A stretch of 64,000 nucleotides of DNA, taken from NCBI GenBank assembly GCA_046346845.1, contig JAXMHH010000006.1:293568-357567 (forward strand), written 5' to 3'. The notes beneath the pieces are model-generated. The model did no database searches. It had not been told where the DNA came from and saw only the letters and a program-made list of their open reading frames with translations. Shown in pieces: positions 1-10,764 of the stretch. The first letter of the stretch is position 1. Every line of letters starts with the position of its first letter. A program made the translations under genes and the position numbers. This DNA is from DSSB01 sp046346845. Lineage in GTDB: Bacteria; UBA10199; DSSB01.

Positions 1-30
1 AGGCCTCCTCAGGGCTTCTACGAACGCGCC

Positions 31-660
31 ATGGACATCGACGGGTGGTGGGACGACATGTCGCTCCCCGGCAAGATCGGCGGCCTGATCTTCGTCGGCA
101 GCGCCCGCGCGCTGGGACTTGCCGCGCTGGTCTTGATCCCTTCCGACAGCCGCATCAAGCCAATGGAAGAGACCCTCGCGGAACAGGACACCGGCGCCAA
201 GAAGCGCGCGGAACTCGACCTCGCCCGCAAAAAATACGGCGACGACGAAGCCTTCCTGGAGCAGCTGCGCCAACCCATCCGCGACCACTTCGACCTGCTG
301 GAGGGCGTCGCCCTGCAAAAATTCGACGCCTCGCTCCGCGTCGCCCCTTGGATCAAGATCCTGCTGGCCAAATGTCCGCATCAAGACGCGATGCTCGAGG
401 AATGGAAACGCCTCGTCCCCGCCATGGACACCCGCCTCGGCAAGATCCACGCCTTTTTCTTTCAAGAAGGGATCCCGGCCGGCGATCCCATTTTGGCGGG
501 AACCGAGTTCGGAGATGCAGGACTGAAAGGTATTATCGAGCTGTGCTGGGGCGGAACTCTGCCGGCGGAACTGCAGGGCTTGAAAATGCCCGCCGCCTTC
601 GTCCCGCCGCCGGAATTCCCCACCTGGACGAAAGAAAACCGCGACCTCGAGCCGGAATAG
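31..660 (+). CDS. Hypothetical protein with an N-terminal hydrophobic segment, possibly 5'-truncated
   Basis: I do not recognise this protein. The 209-residue frame has one hydrophobic stretch near the N-terminus (GGLIFVGSARALGLAALVLI), then a charged, mostly helical region with several Trp and Pro residues and an acidic tail. The reading frame is open to the left edge of the window, so the true start may lie outside. Another in-frame ATG at 58 has a weak GGTGGG upstream. No Shine-Dalgarno motif precedes the ATG at 31. It is followed by a 218-bp gap before the next gene. Confidence 0.55.
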   Translation: MDIDGWWDDMSLPGKIGGLIFVGSARALGLAALVLIPSDSRIKPMEETLAEQDTGAKKRAELDLARKKYGDDEAFLEQLRQPIRDHFDLLEGVALQKFDASLRVAPWIKILLAKCPHQDAMLEEWKRLVPAMDTRLGKIHAFFFQEGIPAGDPILAGTEFGDAGLKGIIELCWGGTLPAELQGLKMPAAFVPPPEFPTWTKENRDLEPE

Positions 661-878
661 CGATTGAAGCTTGTTCCCGAATTTCCGCCCGGATTGCAAA
701 GCCTGCAAAACCTCGAAACCTCGCCGTTAAGTCCTTGAATTCCCCAAGGCAATTTTTTCTCGGTCGTGGCATGTCTCTTGCTCATTTACGACGGAGACAG
801 CTTTTGCCGGGACGAAGGCGGATGGTTCCGGATAAGATCCCCTTCGGCAGGCAGGTACGCACTCTAAGGAGGCAATCC

Positions 879-1367
879 ATGAAGAAATCCCTCTTCGGCA
901 CCCTCTTGGCCGCAGCCGTAACGCTGGCTTTCCCCTTCACCCCGGTTCTCGCCGCGGATCCCCCGGCCTCGGAGCAGTCCAAGCAAACCATCGCCTTCGT
1001 CGACAAGGCGGCGGACCTGCTCGCCGCCAAAGGCAAGGCCGCCTTCCCCGAATTCAAGGTGAAGGGCGGACCCTGGTGGCAGGGCGACACCTATATCTTC
1101 GTCTACGACCTGAACGGGACACCCCTCATGCATCCGATCTATCCGTCTTATGAAGGCGTCAACTTGATCAATATTCGGGACATCCACATGAAGGCCTTCG
1201 TGCAACAGCTCACCGAGATCGCCAAGACCAAGGGCTCGGGTTGGTTCGACTTCATGCTCCCCCGGCCGGGCCAGCCGGTGCCGAGTCACAAGTATGCCTA
1301 TGTCAGGACGGTGAAGCTCCCCGAAGGCGAGACGGTCGTCGTCGGCTCGGGGTTCTGGGCCCCCTAG
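879..1367 (+). CDS. Secreted single-Cache-domain protein
   Basis: A 162-residue protein with a clear Sec signal peptide (MKKS, a hydrophobic core, then cleavage near VLA-AD). The mature part matches the small Cache_2-type sensor fold: an N-terminal helix (IAFVDKAADLLAAKG), then the DLNGTPLMHP and GVNLINIRD strands, and a C-terminal strand ending in VVVGSGFW. Family knowledge: such domains bind small ligands in the periplasm. This one has no signalling domain attached, so it may act as a stand-alone binding protein. The start is set by a perfect AAGGAGG at 866-872, six bases before ATG. A longer upstream extension of the same frame is arginine-rich and is not coding. Confidence 0.8.
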   Translation: MKKSLFGTLLAAAVTLAFPFTPVLAADPPASEQSKQTIAFVDKAADLLAAKGKAAFPEFKVKGGPWWQGDTYIFVYDLNGTPLMHPIYPSYEGVNLINIRDIHMKAFVQQLTEIAKTKGSGWFDFMLPRPGQPVPSHKYAYVRTVKLPEGETVVVGSGFWAP

Positions 1368-1407
1368 CCGGGATCCGACCGCTTTTCCGGAGAAGTTTGG
1401 CGAAGCT

Positions 1408-4017
<2,610 letters not shown>

Positions 4018-4042
4018 GGGGTATTCAGCTGACGTTTGGAGT

Positions 4043-4071
4043 TAAATGGGGACGGGTCCCGAATAGTCAAG
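4043..4071 (-). promoter_or_regulatory. Sigma-32-type heat-shock promoter of clpB
   Basis: Read on the minus strand, CTTGAC (4071-4066) is followed after 14 bases by CCCCATTTA (4051-4043). This agrees closely with the RpoH consensus (CTTGAA, 11-16 bp spacer, CCCCATnTA). The start codon of clpB is 26 bases downstream. The spacer contains a small GGGAC/GTCCC inverted repeat. No CIRCE element is seen. Confidence 0.75.
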
Positions 4072-4130
4072 GACCCCGCCGCAATTTTAGTCGAAATCAG
4101 GAAGAACAAAAGGAATTTTAGGCCCTAGGC

Positions 4131-4550
4131 CTAGAGGTGGGTATGCAGGAGCTTGGCCCGCTTGTTCCAGGAGTAACCGATGTAGACGATGCCGATCAAG
4201 ACCCCGATGATGATAGCGGCCAGGACGGCCACGCCCAGCAACGCCCCCCGCGTCATGGGGGAATTGGGGTCGGTGTAGCAAGTGGCGCAGGCCGCGGCCC
4301 AGCGGGCCCGGGAAAGGGAGAGGCCTAGCACCAGGATGGCCATCAGCATGGGAGTCAATTTCGGGTATTTTTGCCGGAACCACCGGAAATAGACCGACAA
4401 TAAGACGACCCCGACGGTACCGAGCAGGCTTAAGCCCAGGCCCATGCCTTCACCGGTGGTCTTGAAGTCGTAAAGCCCCCAGCCGACCAAAAAGAGCGAC
4501 AACAGCCCCGAGACGGTGATGAAGAAGAGATGGAAGTTACGCAGGGACAC
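4131..4550 (-). CDS. Membrane protein with a CxxCY motif, last gene of oxidase operon 1
   Basis: A 139-residue integral membrane protein with about four hydrophobic segments. Between the third and fourth lies a short extramembrane stretch, ACATCYTDPNSPMTRG, followed by a final transmembrane helix and a basic C-terminus (SWNKRAK). It is the last gene of the ctaC-ctaD-ctaE-ctaF operon, 24 bases after ctaF. A shorter protein at 10765-10977, at the end of the second oxidase operon, has the same CxxC-aromatic, Gly, helix, Arg arrangement. I infer a role linked to oxidase assembly, perhaps copper or thiol handling on the outer face of the membrane. The function is unproven. Confidence 0.7.
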   Translation of the reverse strand: MSLRNFHLFFITVSGLLSLFLVGWGLYDFKTTGEGMGLGLSLLGTVGVVLLSVYFRWFRQKYPKLTPMLMAILVLGLSLSRARWAAACATCYTDPNSPMTRGALLGVAVLAAIIIGVLIGIVYIGYSWNKRAKLLHTHL

Positions 4551-4574
4551 GGCCAGCCTCCGAAACCGCTCCGT

Positions 4575-4895
4575 CTAAAAGCCCAAGCCCAGCGGAGAGT
4601 GGAGCATGTTCAAATTGGTAAAGAAGGTCAGGAAGACCAGCGCCAGGAAAAATACCACGGTGAAGGCCAGGATGCCATAGATGGCCTTCTTTTCGGAGAC
4701 CAAGTGCATGAAGAACAGGGCAACGAGCCCGGCCTTCAGGCTGGCGATGGAAAGGGCGATCACGATGTGCAGGGTATGGCTGACCTCCAGGTGCGAGGCC
4801 CATACCGTGACCAAGGTGAGGGCGGCCAGGGCCAAGAAAACAAAGATATAGATCTTGATGTGCTTCAACATCTCTTCAGTATGGCCGTGTTCCAT
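4575..4895 (-). CDS. ctaF: Cytochrome c oxidase subunit IV (CtaF/CoxD type)
   Basis: A 106-residue protein with three transmembrane segments and the hallmark of prokaryotic subunit IV: KAGLVALFFMHL in the second helix, followed by a third helix (YGILAFTVVFFLALVFLTFF). It starts with a short His-rich cytoplasmic leader (MEHGHTEEMLKHIKIYI). Subunit IV stabilises the oxidase and has no redox centre. It sits 34 bases after ctaE. An AAGGAG-type ribosome-binding site precedes ATG. Confidence 0.85.
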   Translation of the reverse strand: MEHGHTEEMLKHIKIYIFVFLALAALTLVTVWASHLEVSHTLHIVIALSIASLKAGLVALFFMHLVSEKKAIYGILAFTVVFFLALVFLTFFTNLNMLHSPLGLGF

Positions 4896-4929
4896 GGAAA
4901 GACTCCTTGGTAAAGATTCCTTTAGCTAA

Positions 4930-5526
4930 TCACAGTAAATACAGCGCCGGAAACAGGAAAATCCATACGAGGTCGACAAAGTGCCAGTACAGGCCCGCGG
5001 CCTCGACCCGCCCAGTGAACATCTTGGGGGCCCGCTTCCAGGCCGAACCCGAGACCAAGAGCAGGTAGAGATTGACCAAGATGCCGCCGATGATGTGCAG
5101 GCCGTGCAGGCCGGTCAGGGTGAAGTAAATCCCGTAGAAATTATCCGTCGAGGGGAAGTGGTGGTGCTCGAACTTGGCCGAATACTCGAAATATTTGATC
5201 ACCAAGAACACGCAGGAGAGCAGGATCGTGGCTGCCATGTAGAGGCGAAAGCGCCCCAGCTTCTGCAGCATCAACGAGGCCCAGGCCATGACCATGGTCA
5301 CGCTGGAGGTAATCAGCACCATGGTGTTGACGGTCGCCAGCGGGACGTTCAGGATGTCGGCGCCGTGCGGCCAAGTGGGACTGCCCGAGCGCAGCAGGAT
5401 GTAAGCGGAGAACAAGCCGCCGAACAACATCACCTCGGAGGCGAGGAAGGCCCAGATGGCCAGCTTCGAATTGGTGACCCCGGTGACCGGGTGCGGCGTA
5501 TCGATATAGTGGATTTCAGCGGACAT
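4930..5526 (-). CDS. ctaE: Cytochrome c oxidase subunit III
   Basis: A 198-residue, five-helix subunit III of the short bacterial type. Visible signatures are WAFLASEVMLFGGLFSAYI near the N-terminus, LTGLHGLHIIGG in the middle, and the C-terminal GLYWHFVDLVWIFLFPALYLL. It binds lipid and stabilises subunit I, and has no metal. It lies between ctaD and ctaF in operon 1. Confidence 0.95.
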   Translation of the reverse strand: MSAEIHYIDTPHPVTGVTNSKLAIWAFLASEVMLFGGLFSAYILLRSGSPTWPHGADILNVPLATVNTMVLITSSVTMVMAWASLMLQKLGRFRLYMAATILLSCVFLVIKYFEYSAKFEHHHFPSTDNFYGIYFTLTGLHGLHIIGGILVNLYLLLVSGSAWKRAPKMFTGRVEAAGLYWHFVDLVWIFLFPALYLL

Positions 5527-5552
5527 AGTTTAGCTTCTCCTGGTCAATTCGG

Positions 5553-7352
5553 TTAGGCCTTCGCCGTCGCTAGGTGTTGGGGAACGAAGTCCTGGGTGGC
5601 GCCGGGCACGCTGTACTCGTAGGGTCCGCGGTAGACCACGGGCTCGGCGAGGAAGTTGCCGTGCGGCGGCGGCGTGGGAGTGGCCCATTCCAGGGTGGTG
5701 GAATCCCAGGGATTGTCGGTGGCCTTCTTCCCGTACTTCAGGCTCAGGAAGAAGTTCAGGATAAAGATCAATTGCGCTGCGCCCAGCGCCCAGGCGGAGA
5801 TCGAGATGATCACGTTCAAGGATTGGATCGCCGCGCCATGGGTATAGAAGGTGGGATCGTAGAGCCGGCGGTTGAGGCCGGAGATTCCCTGGATCAGCAT
5901 CGGAAAGAAAACGCCGTTGATGGCAATGATGGAGAGCCAGAAATGCATCTTTCCCCAAAAGCGGCTCATCATGCGCCCGGTTGCCTTCGGATACCAGAAA
6001 TAGATTCCGGCGAAGAGGGCAAACAGGGTGCCGGGCGCCACCACGTAGTGGAAGTGCCCGATGACGTAATAGGTATCGTGCAGGTAGATATCGGAGGCGG
6101 TGAGGCCGAGCGGGAGCCCGGTGAGCCCGCCGATCGCGAACATCGGCAGGAAGGCCAGCGCGAAGTGCATGGGCAGGGTGAACCGGATCGAGGCGCCCCA
6201 TAAAGTAAGGATGAGCACGGTCAGGACCACGACCGAGGGGATCGAGATGATCATGGTCGTCACCTGGAAGAAATTGCTCATCGTCACGCCCATGCCGGTC
6301 ATGAACATGTGGTGCGCCCACACGATGAAGGACATGAAGCCCAGGAACATCACCGCGTAGATGATGGTCTTATAGCCGTAGAGCGGCTTGCGGGTGTTGT
6401 TGACGATGACCTCGGTGACGATGCCGATCGCCGGGAGGATCAAGACGTAGACCTCCGGGTGGGCCAGGAACCAGAACAGGTGCTGCCACAGCAAGGGGCT
6501 GCCGCCCCCGGCGTTGGTCAGGACATTGCCGCTGACCACCAGGCCGCCCGGCAGGAAGAAGCTGGTCCCCGCCAAGCGGTCCATCAGCTGCAGAATGCCG
6601 GCCGCCTCCAGCGGAGGAAAGGCCAGGAGCAGCAGGAAGGAGGTCACGAACTGCGCCCACACGAAGAAGGGCAGACGGAAGAAGGACAATCCCTTCGCCC
6701 GCAGCTGCACGATGGTGACGATGATATTGATCGAGCCCAGCAGCGAGGAGGTGATCAGTGCCACCATGCCGAACAACCACCAGGTCTGGCCGCTGGTGGC
6801 GATGACCGAGAGCGGCGGGTAGCTGGTCCAGCCGGAGTTGGCGGCGCCGCCGGGCACGAAGAAGCTGCAGAACATGACCACGCCACCCACGAAGTACACC
6901 CAGTAGCTCGCGGCGTTCAGCTTGGGAAAGGCCATGTCAGGCGCCCCGATCTGCAGGGGAACCAGATAGTTGCCGAAGGCGCCCACCGCCAAGGGAACCA
7001 CGCCGAGGAAGACCATGATCGTGCCGTGCATGGCGCCCAGCGAATTGTAAAACTCGGGGAGCATCACGCCGCCGGGCATGCCGTTCTCGAAGACGCTGCC
7101 GAGCAAGGGAAGCTTGCCCAGGGCCTCGCCGAACAAGGGCATCGGCTGCCCCGGATAGGCCAACTGCCAACGCATCAGCATCATCAGGCAAAAACCGAAA
7201 AACAGGAACAGTAGGGCCGTGATCCCGTACTGGATGCCGATGACCTTGTGGTCGACCGAAAAGACGTATTTGCGGATGAAGCCGAGCTCGTGGTGCTCCC
7301 CGTGGGCGCTGTCGTGCTCGGCGTGAGATTCGGTGGCAATGGGCTGGTGCAT
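5553..7352 (-). CDS. ctaD: Cytochrome c oxidase subunit I (aa3 type)
   Basis: A 599-residue, 12-helix catalytic subunit of a heme-copper oxidase. The heme a ligand lies in MHGTIM. The CuB site is seen in HPEVYVLILP, which contains the His-Tyr crosslink pair, and in VWAHHMF. The heme a3 and heme a ligands lie in HDTYYVIGHFHYV. Retention of Glu in HPEVY marks an A1-type enzyme. The usual Gly before that motif is Ala here (LAHPEVY). Three bases separate it from ctaC, so the pair is probably translationally coupled. The frame is complete and intact. Confidence 0.97.
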   Translation of the reverse strand: MHQPIATESHAEHDSAHGEHHELGFIRKYVFSVDHKVIGIQYGITALLFLFFGFCLMMLMRWQLAYPGQPMPLFGEALGKLPLLGSVFENGMPGGVMLPEFYNSLGAMHGTIMVFLGVVPLAVGAFGNYLVPLQIGAPDMAFPKLNAASYWVYFVGGVVMFCSFFVPGGAANSGWTSYPPLSVIATSGQTWWLFGMVALITSSLLGSINIIVTIVQLRAKGLSFFRLPFFVWAQFVTSFLLLLAFPPLEAAGILQLMDRLAGTSFFLPGGLVVSGNVLTNAGGGSPLLWQHLFWFLAHPEVYVLILPAIGIVTEVIVNNTRKPLYGYKTIIYAVMFLGFMSFIVWAHHMFMTGMGVTMSNFFQVTTMIISIPSVVVLTVLILTLWGASIRFTLPMHFALAFLPMFAIGGLTGLPLGLTASDIYLHDTYYVIGHFHYVVAPGTLFALFAGIYFWYPKATGRMMSRFWGKMHFWLSIIAINGVFFPMLIQGISGLNRRLYDPTFYTHGAAIQSLNVIISISAWALGAAQLIFILNFFLSLKYGKKATDNPWDSTTLEWATPTPPPHGNFLAEPVVYRGPYEYSVPGATQDFVPQHLATAKA

Positions 7353-7355
7353 GGC

Positions 7356-8144
7356 TTAACCCTCTTGTTTCTTTTCGGCGCCGGCCGCGGCGGCCTTAGG
7401 CTTGAATTGCTTGGGTTGCTCGGCGAACCATTTTTGGTAGGCCTCGGGCGTGTCCACGGTCACGATGCCTTTCATCAGACTATGACCCACGCCGCAGAGC
7501 TGGGAACAGACGATGTCGAAGACTCCGGGCTGGATCGCCTTGAACCAGATCGGAACTTCCATGCCCGGGGTCGCGTCCTGCTTCACGCGGAGGACGGGCA
7601 CGCCGAAGCTGTGGATGACGTCCATCGAGGTGATGTGCGCGATGACCGGCTTGTCGACGGGGAAGTGGAATTGATTGACCGTGGTCACGTCATCCCAGCT
7701 GGCCGGGTCTTTATCGTCGATACCCAGGGGATTGCCGCTGTTGGCGAGCTTGGGATTGGTGCGACCGAATTTGCCGTCCTCGCCGGGGTAGTGGATGTTC
7801 CAGACGAATTGCTGTCCGACGACCCTAACGACGGTGGCGTCCTTCTCGGCCGGAAAATCGCGCTTGTACTTGGACCAAACCGGGAAGGAAAGGCCCACCA
7901 AGAGGAAGACCTCGAAGCCCACGACCGCGATCTCGGCGTATTTTGGCAACTTGCTCTTGTTGGATTCGTAGCTGGCCTGGTGGCCGGGTCGCTTGCGGTA
8001 TTTGATGAGGCAGTAAACCAGGAAGATACCCCAGCCGACGAAGAGCACCACCATGAAGACGTGCAATACCTTGATGAGGTGATCGATTCCCGGGCCATGG
8101 GCGGAAAGGTCAGGCGGCAGGCCGTAGCCGTATTTGAGTTCCAT
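7356..8144 (-). CDS. ctaC: Cytochrome c oxidase subunit II, CuA subunit
   Basis: A 262-residue subunit II with two N-terminal transmembrane helices (about 25-45 and 70-90) and a periplasmic cupredoxin domain. CuA ligands are visible in VIHSFGVP and CSQLCGVGHSLMKG: two Cys, two His and one Met. The usual CAELC reads CSQLC, with Gln where Glu gives its backbone carbonyl, so function is probably kept. An Ala/Lys-rich tail follows, with no fused cytochrome c domain (no CxxCH). It is the first gene of operon 1 and has a Crp/Fnr-type box 76 bases upstream. Confidence 0.95.
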   Translation of the reverse strand: MELKYGYGLPPDLSAHGPGIDHLIKVLHVFMVVLFVGWGIFLVYCLIKYRKRPGHQASYESNKSKLPKYAEIAVVGFEVFLLVGLSFPVWSKYKRDFPAEKDATVVRVVGQQFVWNIHYPGEDGKFGRTNPKLANSGNPLGIDDKDPASWDDVTTVNQFHFPVDKPVIAHITSMDVIHSFGVPVLRVKQDATPGMEVPIWFKAIQPGVFDIVCSQLCGVGHSLMKGIVTVDTPEAYQKWFAEQPKQFKPKAAAAGAEKKQEG

Positions 8145-8219
8145 GGAGAAATTGTCCTTATATTAAGGAAGCTTATGCTTTCGGCTCACGATGAAGGCGG
8201 GGCTCTGGTAGCACGCACC

Positions 8220-8233
8220 TTGACATTCGTCAA
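8220..8233. promoter_or_regulatory. Crp/Fnr-type palindrome upstream of oxidase operon 1
   Basis: TTGACATTCGTCAA is a perfect TTGAC-N4-GTCAA dyad, in the layout of Fnr/Dnr-family sites (consensus TTGAT-N4-ATCAA). It lies between the rhodanese gene and ctaC, 76 bases before the ctaC start. A second perfect copy precedes oxidase operon 2 (14894-14907), beside a gene for an Fnr-family protein. The likely minus-strand -10 is CATAAG near 8177-8172. Confidence 0.65.
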
Positions 8234-8289
8234 GCAAACCCACAACCCGCCCAGGTCCGCCGGCCCGGAAATAAGGAGGCAGGTGCCGG

Positions 8290-8805
8290 CTAGGAGCGAT
8301 TCCATGGCATTTTTTCCAACAAGAGGGCCATCCCGCACCAGCCGGTAAAGCCCGCCTGGATCAGGCCCAAGGACACGAAGGCGGAGATGGCCAAAAAGGC
8401 GGGGTGAATCCCCATTCCGAGCAGGAGCCCCAACAACACCAGAGCACCCGCGACCGTCATCACCTGGCGTTGGACGGAAATTCGGCTGGTGCGGGTCCGG
8501 TGGACCGGGAGGCCCGCCTGGCTCCAGGCTTGAAATCCCCCCTCCAATTGCGCAACGTGGAGGAATCCCATGCCGCGCAATCGATCGGCCGCCGCCTGGC
8601 TCCGGCGCCCGCTTTGGCAGGCGACCAAGATCCAATCATCCTTGGGAACCGATTGAAACTCCGTCTCCAGGTTTTCGAGGGGGACGCAGCGGGCCCCGGG
8701 GACATGGCCGGAGGCGAATTCGTCGGGAGAGCGGACGTCGATCAAGCAAACCGGCTGTTCCTTGTCTTGGAGCCGCTCTTGGATTTCTTTCGGACTGAGT
8801 TTCAT
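8290..8805 (-). CDS. Rhodanese-domain membrane protein (YgaP-like)
   Basis: 171 residues. A rhodanese domain (about 1-105) has the active-site loop ACQSGRRS, with Cys as the persulfide carrier, and the typical LIDVRSPDEFASGHVPGA. It is followed by a DUF2892-like hairpin of two transmembrane helices (about 115-160). This is the YgaP architecture: membrane-anchored sulfurtransferases that pass sulfane sulfur. It is the last gene of the ArsR, dioxygenase, TauE, rhodanese operon, 13 bases after the TauE gene, so it probably works in sulfide or persulfide handling. Confidence 0.88.
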   Translation of the reverse strand: MKLSPKEIQERLQDKEQPVCLIDVRSPDEFASGHVPGARCVPLENLETEFQSVPKDDWILVACQSGRRSQAAADRLRGMGFLHVAQLEGGFQAWSQAGLPVHRTRTSRISVQRQVMTVAGALVLLGLLLGMGIHPAFLAISAFVSLGLIQAGFTGWCGMALLLEKMPWNRS

Positions 8806-8818
8806 GGAGATGTCCCCT

Positions 8819-9559
8819 TTAAAGCTGTGCCGCCAAGATCCCTAGGCCCACCAAGAAAACCAGGCCAGCAAAGCCATATCGCAAACGCAGCTGAGGCAAA
8901 CGGGGGGCCCACTTCGCCCCCCACCAGGCGGAGCTCAACGCCGCTCCCAAGACGGCCAACCAGGGCCAGGTCAGGTACTGGGAGAGCTTGGGCTGGGCGA
9001 AGGCCAGGGCGGAGGCGCTATTTAGGGTGATGATCATTACCGAGGTAGCCACCGCACGATTCATCTCGACACCGAGCAATAGCACCAAAGCCGGTACGAT
9101 CAGAAATCCACCGCCCGCCCCCAGCAGGCCCGTCGTGAACCCAACCCCTATCCCCGCCACGGAGGAGCAAAACCCTCTCCCCAACCCAATGCGTTCACAG
9201 GGACTTAGAGTCGGCGGACGAAGCATCAGCACGGCCATAACCACCATTAAAAAACCAAAAAGGAGCAACAATGCCGCGGCCGGCAACCAATGATTGATCC
9301 TTGCCCCCCCTGCCGCTCCCAGGATACCGAAGCCGGCAAAAACACCGCCGTGCTTCCAATCGACAAGCCTTCCCTTTCCGTATCCTACCGTCGCCATGCC
9401 GCTAGTCAGCCCCACTAACACCAAGGACAAAGGAATCGCATCCTGAACGGGAATGTCTGCGCCGTAAACCAGCAGAGGTACGGTCAAGATAGACCCTCCT
9501 CCGCCAAAAAATCCCAGGCTAAATCCGACCACCAGAGCGCCTAGCCCAACGATCCACAT
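8819..9559 (-). CDS. TauE/SafE-family sulfur-anion exporter
   Basis: A 246-residue membrane protein of the TauE/SafE (DUF81) family with about seven to eight helices and an internal repeat. The two copies of the glycine motif are LGFFGGGGSILTVPLLV near the start and GLLGAGGGFLIVPALVLLLG after residue 140. Family members move sulfite, sulfoacetate or thiosulfate-like anions across the inner membrane. Placed 9 bases after the persulfide dioxygenase gene, it most likely exports the sulfite which that enzyme makes. Confidence 0.9.
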   Translation of the reverse strand: MWIVGLGALVVGFSLGFFGGGGSILTVPLLVYGADIPVQDAIPLSLVLVGLTSGMATVGYGKGRLVDWKHGGVFAGFGILGAAGGARINHWLPAAALLLLFGFLMVVMAVLMLRPPTLSPCERIGLGRGFCSSVAGIGVGFTTGLLGAGGGFLIVPALVLLLGVEMNRAVATSVMIITLNSASALAFAQPKLSQYLTWPWLAVLGAALSSAWWGAKWAPRLPQLRLRYGFAGLVFLVGLGILAAQL

Positions 9560-9568
9560 GATTCCCCC

Positions 9569-10327
9569 TCAAGAAACCAGGTCCCCGCTCGAACAAGACT
9601 TCTCCGGCAAGGGAAGGTCCTGGCCGGGTAAGCCCCCGCATTTCAAGTTAGCAGGCACCGCCATGTGGATTTGTTTGGGGAGGCCGAGCTTCAAGCCCTT
9701 CATAATGGCCACGAACTCCTCCCTCCTCTTGCCGCCGCCCAACCTCGGATTGAAGGCCTTTTCCTCGCCGATGGTGCTGACGGTCATGCCCCGGTAGTCG
9801 TGTCCCGGGTACACCAGGGTCTCGGGGGGAAGGAGGAAGAGCTTGCCGGTGATGCTGTCGTAGAGTTTTTCGGGGGAACCCTGTTGAAAATCCGTGCGCC
9901 CCGTCCCGCGGACAAACAAGGCGTCGCCGGTGAAAACCCGATCTCCGAGGAAATAGCTCAGGCAACCGTCGGTATGGCCGGGAGTTGAAATCACCCGCAG
10001 CCGAAACCTGCCGAAGGTCAACTCATCGCCCTCCTTCAGGGCAAGGTCCGCGCAACCGACGCCCGCTCCGGCGCCAACGCCCGATTGGGCCCCCGTCGCC
10101 CGCCGGATTTCGCCCGCACCGGTCACGTGGTCGGCGTGGACATGGGTGTCCAGGACGTATTTCAGCCGAAGACCCAGCTCGCGGAGCAACTGCAGGTCGC
10201 GCGCGACCTGTCCCTGGACGGTGTCGATCAGGACCGCCTCGCGGCTTTCCGTGTCGGCCAACAGGTAGGTGTAGGTATAGGTATCGTAATCAAATAATTG
10301 TCGGAACAGGAGTCCACCCATGATCAT
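9569..10327 (-). CDS. Persulfide dioxygenase, ETHE1-like metallo-beta-lactamase fold
   Basis: A 252-residue enzyme of the glyoxalase-II/ETHE1 branch of the MBL fold. THVHADHVTG gives the HxHxDH metal motif. STPGHTDGCLSYF and FTGDALFVRGTGRTDFQ supply the next His and the bridging Asp. VYPGHDYRG supplies the last His. The RGTGRTDFQ loop is characteristic of persulfide dioxygenases, which turn glutathione persulfide and O2 into sulfite using one iron. The last 35 residues are a less conserved tail with two Cys. Its start overlaps the ArsR gene's stop (ATGA), so the two are coupled. Confidence 0.9.
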   Translation of the reverse strand: MIMGGLLFRQLFDYDTYTYTYLLADTESREAVLIDTVQGQVARDLQLLRELGLRLKYVLDTHVHADHVTGAGEIRRATGAQSGVGAGAGVGCADLALKEGDELTFGRFRLRVISTPGHTDGCLSYFLGDRVFTGDALFVRGTGRTDFQQGSPEKLYDSITGKLFLLPPETLVYPGHDYRGMTVSTIGEEKAFNPRLGGGKRREEFVAIMKGLKLGLPKQIHMAVPANLKCGGLPGQDLPLPEKSCSSGDLVS

Positions 10328-10686
10328 GCCCTCCTAATATTTCTTTTGAGGCCCCGCCGCAGCTCCGCGACGGAACGTCCCTGAACCTCCAGCCTTTGCG
10401 CCAAGACCTTGCGGATCAGCTCGCAGGCCTGTTCGATTTGGGGGATCGCCAGGCTCAAGACGCGGAAGGGACCCTCCCGACGCTCGGCCAGGATCCCCGC
10501 CGATTTCAACACCGAGAGGTGCTGCGACAAATTCGCTTTGGGAATTTCCAAAACCTCCAGCAATTGGGAGCTGCTGCGCGCCCCCTCGGAAATCAGGTCT
10601 AAGATCCGCAACCGGACGGGATTGGCCAAGGCCCGGCACAGCTCGGCCTGCAGTTCGTATATTTTTTCCAGCCCTGGATCGGACAT
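10324..10686 (-). CDS. ArsR-family repressor, probable persulfide sensor
   Basis: A 120-residue winged-helix protein of the ArsR/SmtB family. The core runs ALANPVRLRILDLISEG, then SSSQLLEVLEIPKANLSQHLSVLKSAGIL (recognition helix), then a wing around ERREGPFRVLSL. The metal-binding ELCVCDL motif of classical ArsR is absent. Only two Cys are present, C17 and C88, one in each terminal helical region. This recalls the two-thiol BigR/SqrR sensors that form a polysulfide bridge, though the spacing is not identical. It heads the sulfide-defence operon and lies just downstream of a 9-bp-arm inverted repeat, the probable autoregulatory operator. Confidence 0.9.
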   Translation of the reverse strand: MSDPGLEKIYELQAELCRALANPVRLRILDLISEGARSSSQLLEVLEIPKANLSQHLSVLKSAGILAERREGPFRVLSLAIPQIEQACELIRKVLAQRLEVQGRSVAELRRGLKRNIRRA

Positions 10687-10702
10687 TTTGCGCTCCTAAT
10701 TC

Positions 10703-10728
10703 ATTAGTTTATATATTTGTAAACTAAT
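10703..10728. promoter_or_regulatory. Candidate ArsR operator (AT-rich inverted repeat)
   Basis: A perfect inverted repeat, ATTAGTTTA (10703-10711) and TAAACTAAT (10720-10728), with an 8-base AT-rich spacer. Its near edge is 17 bp upstream of the ArsR-family gene. ArsR-family repressors bind AT-rich dyads of this size over their own promoters. It is the only strong dyad in this intergenic region. Confidence 0.7.
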
Positions 10729-10764
10729 AAACAAAAAAGTCCAGGGTGTTTTTTCTGAGTCGGA

